From Posidonia oceanica (lineage: Eukaryota; Streptophyta; Magnoliopsida; Alismatales; Posidoniaceae), in the NCBI GenBank assembly GCA_037176725.1, contig JAZBRS010000026.1, positions 98,439,501 to 98,503,500 on the forward strand: a DNA stretch of 64,000 nt, given 5' to 3'. Positions 10,138-18,340 of this stretch are shown here, piece after piece. Numbering within the stretch: the stretch's first letter is position 1; the number at the start of each line of letters is the position of its first letter. Made by a program: the position numbers and the translations under genes. The notes beneath the pieces are model-generated. The model had not been told where the DNA came from. It did no database searches and saw nothing but the letters and a program-made list of their open reading frames with translations.

Positions 10138-11669
10138 CCGAAAGCGGCCCCGTTGCAGATGCCCTTCTCCCACTTGCATTTTCATTCTCGCCTTCTTGCT
10201 TCAACTCTGTTTCAAATCATCATCGTCATCCTTTCAACTCCTACATCCCTATTCAAAACATCATCATCGTCATCCTTTCAGCTCTTGCCCCCTTTTCTTT
10301 TCGAATCATCATCGTCATTCTCTCAAGCATTGTATCTTTGGCCCGGTGATGACAACCGGAAGTGCTTGCCTGCTCTGGAAAGAGTCACCCTGCCTCACCC
10401 GGCACTACTTAGATGTCTTAGCAAGTGAGGGAGCCACCACCAGTGAGGATAGGCAAACTGTCTAATCTCGTAAGGACATACATCTCTGCGAGAGAAAAAT
10501 GTTAGGATGTGAATCTGAAAAGGTGAGAGTAGACATCTAGGCTTGGGCACGTCCAAGGGACAGAGGACGAAGACACAGGCCGGCCCTAGAGATAGGGGTG
10601 TGCAGTCTAACCCTGTTCCTTCTACCCATCACACAGCAGACCCAAAGCCTAAATCTATTACAATTCAAGCTCCCTCCTTTTGCCACCAAAATGGGGATAG
10701 CAAAAGCCTGAAAAAAAAAAGAGAAAAGCAAAACAACAAGCGAAAAAAAAAGAGAAAAAAGATAGAACAAAAACCAAAAAAAAAAAGGAAAAAAGCAAGT
10801 AAAGCAAAAAACAAAAAAAAAAGAAGAAGAGAAAGGCAAAGGTAGCCCAAAAAATACAGGCACTGTTATCCCCCATACCATCACTAGAGATCCCCAGGGA
10901 GTTAAGCTTGAAAAGGGTCTACCACATCCCTCCAAGAGCAACACTTACCCTTATTCTATTTAGGGGCAGAAAAAGACTGCATACCCATGAGGGAGGAGTC
11001 AACCAAAGTGAGAGCTGAAAGAATAGGTGTAGGTCCTGAAAGCGCAGCCAGTAGCCTGTCCTCACCATATCACCATCTGTATAATGCCAACACCTGTTCC
11101 GGAGCGCCACCAATAAGCCGAGAGTCTGAGTAGGACCCAGTGAGTCAAGGACCACTCCCTTCCTCTGCAGCAGGCACCAAAGCACTCCGCACGCTGAGGG
11201 CATTCAAGCATCCATCCAAGCATACCCATCCATCCGAGCATGCTAATCCATTCAAGCATACTCATTCATCTAATACTACTCGTCCGCATAAGCATAGCAC
11301 TTGCATCCTGCATACATGCATCCCCGTCTATCCTTCCTTTCCTGCCAATCTCTCCGCTCTGCAACACGCTCCCGCCCTGAGACAGTACTTCTCCCCAGCA
11401 GAGCGCATCGACGACACTCAAGCTGCGCTGGTCCAGATCTCCTGCCAGCCCTCGCCCCCATGTCCGCAAGACTGCAACAAAATCCCCCTGCTTATTAGTG
11501 CTTAACTGCTACGTTCCGTTATCAACTGCTAAATGCATATGCAACTACATTTTTCAGCTTCAGACTTTGTCTTCTATCAAAGATTATATACCTGCGAGAT
11601 CTGACTGTTTATTGATAGCAGGTACCTTCAAGCTTTGCATCCATCAGCCTGTCTTCTGCAATCAGCGCA
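10138..11669 (+). other. Element A spacer between pol and the extra ORF
   Basis: No convincing gene lies here. The stretch begins with CT-rich sequence carrying several TCATCATCGTCAT repeats (10216-10320). It contains a short conserved inverted repeat, CCGGT at 10343-10347 and ACCGG at 10355-10359, and then an A-rich tract. From 11200 it is CA-rich with CATCCAAGCATAC-like units. Near its end TTATTGATAGCAG (11609-11621) resembles a 3' splice site and is conserved in element F (60224-60236), which could place the extra ORF on a spliced RNA. This splice reading is inference. Confidence 0.6.
10708..10850 (+). repeat. A-rich purine tract in the pol/extra-ORF spacer
   Basis: About 140 bases consist almost only of A with scattered G and C, in runs such as A9-A10 broken by GAGAAAAGC. 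The matching position in element F (59349-59480) keeps the same composition with different run lengths. It reads through as Lys-rich nonsense and is not a gene. An internal polypurine site for plus-strand priming is possible but untested. Confidence 0.7.
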
Positions 11670-12872
11670 ATGGGCTTCCCTACTCTGCTAACTCCTGCAC
11701 ATTGCTCGGAAACCCTGCGAGAATGGGTCGACAGGCTCACTCAAGTAGACTGTGAAAAGCTGCGCCTGTGGGGCATACCAACTAAACTGCTGAAGGCTGC
11801 TGATGTGGAAGTCAGCCGCCACCTTCTGTGTGCCGCCGCAAGATTCTGGAAACCGGCGTACCACGTCTTCCGTTTCAACAAAACTGAGCTGACACCTACA
11901 CTGGAAGAGGTGCGTCGGATCTGCGGCTTTTCAAAAATCATGGGGCCTCCTATTTTCATGAGACGCGACGGATATCTCGAAGTCCTAAGCCAGCTGACTG
12001 GGCTATCCACTCGAACCTGCCAACAGAGGCTAATCTGCACCAGTGGACCAGAGCCCATGCTTCGCCTTGCACACTTCAATGATATCATGAACAAGCGTGC
12101 TGACCTCGGAGATGAGCTGTGGCTCCGAGGATTTGTCATCCGCTTTCTGGGCGAGCTGATCTTTACTCATGGCCGACTGACAGTGGCCATCGAGGTCGCG
12201 GAGATTGCGCTAGCTGTGGTGACCCAGCACATAGACCTGGCACCAGTTGTCTTGGCAGAGACCTATCACGGGCTGGACCGCATTTCTCATCGCTGCCGCC
12301 ACTTCCACGGTTGCGGAGCACTCATACAAGTCTGGCTGACTGCGCACTTAGAGATGGACTTCCTGCGCCCTCAAGTACACGCCTTCGAAGCATACTGCAG
12401 CAGCGCCCGTACCAGAGCAGACAAGAGCGTCAAAGAAGAGTACGAGAGGCTGTCAGCACTGACTGACAACGCTGTGACCTGGCGTATCGTCCCCTCTACA
12501 GTCGAGCCATTCACTGTCTTTTTCAGCGCGCGCGACACGCGACTGATCGTTCTTCCAGGCTTCACAGCAGGCGTAGAGTACCACCCAATCAGGGACATGC
12601 GCCAGTTCGGCTTCCAGCAGGGCGCCTTCATCGACAGTACAGCGCCCAAGCTTCTACAGATGTACCCTCTCAGCACAACTGCCCCGACCAAGAAGCTTGC
12701 TAGTCTGATGCAGCATGGGGTCCAATCTACAGACATTGCAGCTGTGAGAGGTGTAGGATGCACCCCTGAATATGAAGCTGAAGTCCGACAGCTCTGGCCT
12801 ATTACTGAAATCCCGCCAGGCGGCCCCTTGTTCCCCGACTCCAGGCAGTCGAAAAAGGCCCGAACTGACTAG
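11670..12872 (+). CDS. Element A extra ORF: plant-mobile-domain-like (DUF7745-type) protein, intact
   Basis: This is a 400-residue ORF with its own ATG and no disruption, on the same strand as pol. The N-terminal half has LREWVDRL, a hydrophobic LLCAAARFW segment (FW followed by a Phe-rich turn) and PTLEEVRRICGF. The middle has RFLGELIF, APVVLAETYHGLDRI and FHGCGALIQVWLTAHL. That order matches the plant mobile domain / aminotransferase-like family (PF10536; DUF7745 in recent annotations). The C-terminus ends in basic QSKKARTD, a possible nuclear signal. Additional ORFs between pol and the 3' LTR are known in Tat elements, but their function is unknown and I do not assign one. No zinc finger, signal peptide or membrane segment is visible. 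The matching ORF in element F is broken, so this is the only complete copy here. Confidence 0.85.
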   Translation: MGFPTLLTPAHCSETLREWVDRLTQVDCEKLRLWGIPTKLLKAADVEVSRHLLCAAARFWKPAYHVFRFNKTELTPTLEEVRRICGFSKIMGPPIFMRRDGYLEVLSQLTGLSTRTCQQRLICTSGPEPMLRLAHFNDIMNKRADLGDELWLRGFVIRFLGELIFTHGRLTVAIEVAEIALAVVTQHIDLAPVVLAETYHGLDRISHRCRHFHGCGALIQVWLTAHLEMDFLRPQVHAFEAYCSSARTRADKSVKEEYERLSALTDNAVTWRIVPSTVEPFTVFFSARDTRLIVLPGFTAGVEYHPIRDMRQFGFQQGAFIDSTAPKLLQMYPLSTTAPTKKLASLMQHGVQSTDIAAVRGVGCTPEYEAEVRQLWPITEIPPGGPLFPDSRQSKKARTD

Positions 12873-13146
12873 GCCCTTGCGCAACCATCATGTGGTCTTC
12901 TTTTGGATTAGGTTGTACATTTCTGGCCTGCCATAGGCATTGTACTCATCAAACTTTATCAATGAAAACTGTTTCTGCTATCTTCTTGCACATCAAGACT
13001 CTTTGCCGCATTGCATATCATTATCATCATCATCTTGGGCCCTCTAACCAGACTTGCAGGCATCACAACGCAGCAAAGTCCTCAGCACCCAATCCGGAGT
13101 CCAGAACGTCTGCGGACCCGCGTCGTCAAGCTACGCCATCCGGCGT
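12873..13146 (+). other. Element A sequence just after the extra ORF
   Basis: This is a unique stretch with no ORF that I can support. It aligns with 61488-61760 of element F, and then the tandem repeats begin. Confidence 0.5.
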
Positions 13147-13890
13147 CCTCAGCTGATCATCCCCAGCTGAGTCCCTTGCGGGCTGGCACCCCCAAACTGC
13201 CCGGCGAAAGGTCCGTCAACCTGTCATCATCCTCAGCTGATCATCCCCAGCTGAGTCCCTTGCGGGCTGGCACCCCAAACTGCCCGGCGAAAGGTCCGTC
13301 AACCTGTCATCATCCTCAGCTGATCATCCCCAGCTGAGCCCCTTGTGGGCTGGCACCCCAAACTGCCCGGCGAAAGGTCCGTCAACCTGTCATCATCCTC
13401 AGCTGATCATCCCCAACTGAGTCCCTTGCGGGCTGGCACCCCAAACTGCCCGGCGAAAGGTCCGTCAACCTGTCATCATCCTCAACTGATCATCCCCAGC
13501 TGAGTCCCTTGCGGGCTGGCACCCCAAACTGCCCGGCGAAAGGTCCGTCAACCTGTCATCATCCTCAGCTGATCATCCCCAGCTGAGTCCCTTGCGGGCT
13601 GGCACCCCAAACTGCCCGGCGAAAGGTCCGTCAACCTGTCATCATCCTCAGCTGATCATCCCCAGCTGAGTCCCTTGCGGGCTGGCACCCCAAACTGCCC
13701 GGCGAAAGGTCCGTCAACCTGTCATCATCCTCAGCTGATCATCCCCAGCTGAGTCCCTTGCGGGCTGGCACCCCAAACTGCCCGGCGAAAGGTCCGTCAA
13801 CCTGTCATCATCCTCAGCTGATTATCCCCAGCTGAGTCCCCTACGGGCTGGCACCCCAAACTGCTCGGCGATGGGTTCATCAACCTATCA
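13147..13890 (+). repeat. 83-bp tandem array (about nine copies) in element A
   Basis: Unit starts fall at 13147, 13231, 13314, 13397, 13480, 13563, 13646, 13729 and 13812, a regular 83 bp (first unit 84). Each unit is itself hairpin-forming: CTCAGCTG and CAGCTGAG flank an 8-base loop, and CGGGC pairs with GCCCG 14 bases on. Units are nearly identical, so the array is recent. Element F has only one degenerate unit at this place (about 61790-61860). Confidence 0.95.
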
Positions 13891-13999
13891 TCCATCCACT
13901 CATTCATCTATCTTTGCATCCTGATGCCAGGGGCGCTTCGACCATCCCCTGGTATCATCCTGATACCAGGGGCATCTTTTGGCTGCCCTGCGGTATCAT

Positions 14000-14400
14000 C
14001 CCCAGCTGATCATCCTCAGCTAAATTCCCTTGCGGGCTGGCACCCCAAACTGCTCGGCGAAAGGTCCGTCAACCTAACACTCTTCTCGGCTGCTCACCCC
14101 AGCTGAGTCCCCAGCTGATCGCCCCCAGCTGGACCACCATCCCCTGCGGGCTGGCACCCCAAACTGCTCGGCGAAAGGTCCGTCAACCTGACACTCTTCT
14201 CGGCTGGTCACCCTAGCTGAGTCCCCAGTTGATCGCCCTCAGCTGAATCCCTTGCGGGCTGGCACCCCAAACTGCTCGGCGAAAGGTCCGTCAACCTGAC
14301 ACTCTTCTCGGCTGGTCATCCTCAGCTGAGTCCCCAGCTGATCGCCCTCAGCTGAATCCCTTGCGGGCTAGTACCCCAAACTACTCGTCTGACAAGCACG
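14000..14400 (+). repeat. Variant array, 108-114 bp period, element A
   Basis: Three or four longer relatives of the 83-bp unit follow, with the shared core CCCCAAACTGCTCGGCGAA at about 14042, 14158 and 14266. The added piece carries further CAGCTGA-type inverted repeats. It ends in a hairpin GACAAG 14391-14396 / CTTGTC 14406-14411. Confidence 0.85.
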
Positions 14401-14726
14401 ACACTCTTGTCATCACTCTCTGCTTTCGATGCCAAGGACGCGCTGGCCAACCCCTGGTGTCATCCCGACACTAGGGGCATCTTTTGATCGCCCCTTGGTA
14501 TCGTTCTTTCCCTCTTTCCCCTATGACGTTCCTGGCGTCATGGGATGATTTCTTCTCATCATTCCCTTACCCCTTCTTTGCCGGCCGATAAGTCCGATAT
14601 CTTATCATTCTCATCATTCCCTTACCCCTTCTTTGCCGGCCGATAAGTCCGATATCTTATCATTCTCATCATTCCCTCATCCCCTCTTTGCCGGCCGATA
14701 AGTCCGATATCTTATCAATCAACAAT
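14401..14726 (+). repeat. Inverted-repeat segment and three 55-bp GATAAG...CTTATC units, element A
   Basis: Bases 14427-14545 hold imperfect inverted repeats of the GATGCCAAGG / CCTGGTGTCATC kind and ATGACG...CGTCAT. From about 14566, three units with GATAAG starts at 14587, 14642 and 14697 carry GCCGGCC plus a GATAAG/CTTATC hairpin. The same unit is amplified to 13 copies in element F. Confidence 0.8.
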
Positions 14727-15130
14727 TCTCATCATGATCTCATCCCCCTCTTTAGCTTAAATTCTCATCATGATCTCATCCCCCTCTTTAGCTTAGCTTC
14801 TCATCATGATCTCATCCCCCTCTTTAGCTTAAATTCTCATCATGATCTCATCCCCCTCTTTAGCTTAGCTTCTCATCATGATCTCATCCCCCTCTTTAGC
14901 TTAGCTTCTCATCATGATCTCATCCCCCTCTTTAGCTTAAATTCTCATCATGATCTCATCCCCCTCTTTAGTTTAGCTTCTCATCATGATCTCATCCCCC
15001 TCTTTAGCTTAAATTCTCATCATGATCTCATCCCCCTCTTTAGCTTAAATTCTCATCATGATCTCACCCCCTTCTTTAGCTTAGCTTCTCATCATGATCT
15101 CATCCCCCTCTGTAGCTTAACTTCTCATCA
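14727..15130 (+). repeat. 36-bp tandem array, element A
   Basis: About eleven copies of a 36-bp unit beginning TCTCATCATGATCTCATC, alternating between an AAAT and a GCT(T) ending. Because 36 is a multiple of three it stays open in frame as a 12-residue repeat, but nothing suggests it is translated. Element F has a single such unit near 62966. Confidence 0.9.
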
Positions 15131-15354
15131 TTACCTCATCCCCTCTTTGCCGGCCGATAAGTCCGATATCTTATCATTCTCATCATGCTCTCGTCCCCTC
15201 TTATCAATCAATCAATCAATCACTCGTGCTAGGCTGATATCCGAAACTATCAACAATCAATCACTCGTGCTAGGCTGATATCCGAAACTATCAACAATCA
15301 ATCACTCTCAGGCTGATAACCTAAACTATCTTCTGGCCGATCCATGGTTGGCCC
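15131..15354 (+). repeat. Transition segment: AATC runs and GATA...TATC hairpins, element A
   Basis: One GCCGGCCGATAAG unit is followed by (AATC)n and two copies of a 44-bp piece with CTGATATCC, then GGCTGATAACCTAAACTATC-type hairpins and GGCC...GGCCC flanking CATGG. It leads directly into the large branched domain. Confidence 0.7.
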
Positions 15355-16188
15355 GCAGTTGTGTTATACGGCTGACATCCAGTAACTGTCCCTCGTAATT
15401 GCACTTTTCCAGTTGATAGGTCTGTAAACTATCCGCCGGTTGACAGGACCGTAAACTGTCACTCCAGTTGATAGGTCTGTAAACTATCGCGTGCAATTAC
15501 GTTATACGGCTGACATCCAGTAACTGTCCCTTGCAATTGCGGTTTCCAGTTGATAGGTCTGTAAACTATCCTCCAGTTGATAGGTCTGTAAACTATCCGC
15601 CGGTTGACAGGACCGTAAACTGTCGTTAGGCTGATATTCCTAAACTATCACCAGCAATTGCATTATACGGCTGATATCCAGTAACTATCCCTCATCATTG
15701 CGCATTTCCAGTTGATAGGTCTGTAAACTATCCGCCGGTTGACAGGACCGTAAACTGTCGCTCCAGTTGATAGGTCTGTAAACTATCCACCAGTTGGTAG
15801 GACTGTAAACTACCACGCGCAATGATGTTATACGGCTGACATCCAGTAACTGTCCCTCGCAATGCCGTTTCCAGTTGATAGGACTGTAAACTATCCTCCA
15901 GTTGATAGGTCTGTAAACTATCCGCCGGTTGACAGGACCGTAAACTGTCGCTCCAGATGATAGACTGTAAACTATCCGGCATTGCGTTATACGGCTGATA
16001 TCCAGTAACTATCACTCATGGTTTGTGGTTTCCGGTTGACAGGACCGTAAACTGTCGCTCCAGTTGATAGGTCTGTAAACTATCCACCGGTTGACAGGAC
16101 CGTAAACTGTCGTTAGGCTGATATTCCTAAACTATCACCCACAACCATGTTATACGGCTGATATCCAGTAACTATCACTCACAACTGC
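15355..16188 (+). other. Element A hierarchical hairpin domain: outer stem enclosing five closed modules
   Basis: All of this is read from the sequence. The outer stem is GCAGTTGTG 15355-15363 with CACAACTGC 16180-16188. Inside are five module stems: 15394-15404/15491-15501 (11 bp), 15532-15540/15654-15662 (9 bp), 15693-15703/15817-15827 (11 bp), 15858-15867/15977-15986 (10 bp) and 16017-16028/16139-16149 (11 bp, one bulged T). Stems 1-4 are perfect, and the five stem sequences are different. Each right arm runs into a TTATACGGCTGA(C/T)ATCC linker. Each module encloses two to four small hairpins of the GATAG(N9)CTATC or GACAG(N9)CTGTC kind. The lower-level repeats are homologous to one another, but the module stems are not. 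It lies in the 3' non-coding RNA of the element. Its role is unknown. Confidence 0.9.
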
Positions 16189-16815
16189 TCCGGTTGACAG
16201 GACCGTAAACTGTCACTCCCGGTTGATAGGACCGTAAACTATCCGGACGATAAGCCCGTCACCTTATCATTTTTTTTTCTCCTTTTCGGCGTAACCTTGT
16301 CCCAGGAAGACAAAGTCACGCACCCCCTTTCGGCGATAGGAGAGTTGGCCTCTCTCCCCTCGCACTCTTTTCTTTCCTGCTGGCTTGCTCCCCAGACGGG
16401 GACAAGCTGCACCCTGTTTCCCCTCGCTTTGTCGCGTGAGTTTGGCCTCCCTGCCAGATCCTCGCGCCACATCGCGTCCTTTTATCTTCTCTCTTGCATC
16501 ATCTCCACACCTTCTCAGCTAGCATTGCATATTAATTTAACATCATCAGCATCACTTGCGTGGCATCAGCATCTCTTCTAGTTGCACTAACTTTTGTACT
16601 AACTTTTGCATCGCATTAGCATGCATTGCATACTTAGCATCATTCAACTGCACCCAGCATCTTGCATTGCGGCAATGGGCTACGACGTTCGGTGCATCCG
16701 CCGAATAAGTAACTCACGCCAATAGCAAATCTTTTGGCCCTCCGGTCAAATGGGGTGTCTTGTAAACCCTGAGCAGCGGTCTCGGTCCCCTTGACCTCGC
16801 TCAGGGAGGGGCATC
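16189..16815 (+). other. Element A 3' untranslated end and polypurine tract
   Basis: Two more GACAG/CTGTC and GATAG/CTATC hairpins and a GATAAG 16249-16254 / CTTATC 16263-16268 hairpin close the repeat region. About 500 bases of unique sequence follow. The polypurine tract AGGGAGGGG (16803-16811) sits four bases before the LTR and is the expected primer for plus-strand DNA synthesis. The same tract borders the LTR of element D on the other strand (33106-33114). Confidence 0.85.
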
Positions 16816-17369
16816 TGTTGACACCCCATTTCGACAAGGCTGAATCGGCAGATCTCTCTGGCGGCTGGGAAAAACCCAAAATCGCGCATTTCTCTTCATC
16901 CTTCTTCCCAAATCAAAACTCCAGCTCAAACCTCAAAGCCAAACCTAGAACCACACCCATTTTCTAACCCCAAAACCTTACCCTGAAACCATCCCAAAAC
17001 CTTACCCTCAAACCATTCAAAACCCAAGCCAAACCAAACCCTGACCCTCCTTTCTACCCTTCAAAACCAGCCAACTTGACCTAAGCCTTTACCCCTCTTC
17101 CCGAGCTCAAAACTTGACCAAAATCCATAGGAAAATCCACCAACACCCACTCAACAAACCTACTCTAGAACCTAGAAATTTCTAAACCTAACCCATTCCC
17201 AAAAACCCTAGAAAACCTAGGTGAATTTCCCCTTTTTCTACACCTTGAAACCCCTCCAAAACCTTCTTAGAATCAAACCAAAACCTTAGACCGAATACCT
17301 TAAGCCCTAGACTACCCACTCACCAATTTCCACCCCATTCTGAGACCTCTAAGCCTTCCTTTCACCCAA

Positions 17370-17410
17370 ATTATCGTTTTCTCTCTCCAGGATTATCGTT
17401 TTCTCTCTCC
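17370..17410 (+). promoter_or_regulatory. 22-bp tandem motif in LTR (ATTATCGTTTTCTCTCTCC twice)
   Basis: Two exact copies start at 17370 and 17392, with a third truncated one near 17424. The pair recurs with the same spacing at 33879/33901 and 43235/43257, and in altered form in the LTR of element D (about 32640-32690, minus). It is followed in all plus LTRs by CTGTGGGCCC and a TATTTTTATTTTATTTTTAG stretch. This could be a promoter region, but I have no start-site evidence. Confidence 0.5.
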
Positions 17411-18323
17411 TCTCTCTCTCCTGATTATCATCTCCCTTTTCATCCCCTTCTTGCCCTTTCCCTGACCTGGCTGTGGGCCCCCTTTGTGCTTCTATCCCTT
17501 CTCTATCTTATTCCTATTTTTATTTTATTTTTAGCATTTTCTCTGAATTTTAAAAAAATCATTTCCCTCCCACTCATCTCTTTCCCTTTTATTTCTCCCT
17601 TTTTCCATTTTCTTCCTCCTTCTCTTTTCCTTTTCTTTCTTTTGCAAAAACCCATAAAAACCCCTAAAAATCCATAAAATTCCAAAACATAAAAGAGACA
17701 AACCAGAACTCTAAGGAAAACAATTAAAAAACATTAAGCAAGCAATCAAAAACTTAAACTTAGCTAAATCAAGCTAAAAAGAAAATCAAGCATGCAAACT
17801 AAAAAATGCGAAACAAACCAAAATAAAATACTGAAAAATCTAGAAAAAACTAAAACAAAATCAAGACCCACCAAAAGTAAAAACCCTACCAAAAGAATTA
17901 AAAAATAAACCCTAAAAGAGAAGTGAAACAATTAAGAACACTAAGATAAGTAATTAATGAAAGAAAAAGCTTAACTTAACAAACCTAAGAAAAACAATTT
18001 GAGAACTCAATTAAAAAGAATGAAGAACACATCAAAAGACTTGAAGACTCTTAATCAAACAAGAGAAACCTAATTAAAAAAAAAAAAAAACATCCAGAAA
18101 AATCAGCAAATAAAAATTAAAAAACCTAATCCAAAAGACTTAAGAAAGAAAAACCCTAAGAAGACTAAAACTTAAAAACAATCCTAATTAATATGAAAAA
18201 TAAATCCTAAAAAATCCTAATCAATATCCTAAAATGCTCAACAAGAAAAACACGATTTTTAAAACAATTTAAAAAGATTTAACAAACACTTAATCAAGTA
18301 AAAACTAATTAAAAGCAAAACCA

Positions 18324-18340
18324 AAACCCTAAAACCCTAA
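18324..18340 (+). promoter_or_regulatory. Double telo-box in LTR
   Basis: AAACCCTAAAACCCTAA occurs once here, and identically at 34834-34850 and 44182-44198, inside otherwise drifting A-rich DNA. AAACCCTAA telo-boxes bind TRB-type Myb proteins in plants. Whether they act in this LTR is inference. Confidence 0.6.

Noticed and set aside
10537..10944. Reverse-strand Phe-rich hydrophobic ORFs
   Set aside because: They are the complement of the A-rich tract. Apparent membrane segments are an artefact of poly-Phe.
14688..15278. 196-codon ORF with a 12-residue repeat (SHHDLIPLFSLN)
   Set aside because: It is the 36-bp tandem array translated. The matching region of F has no such ORF.
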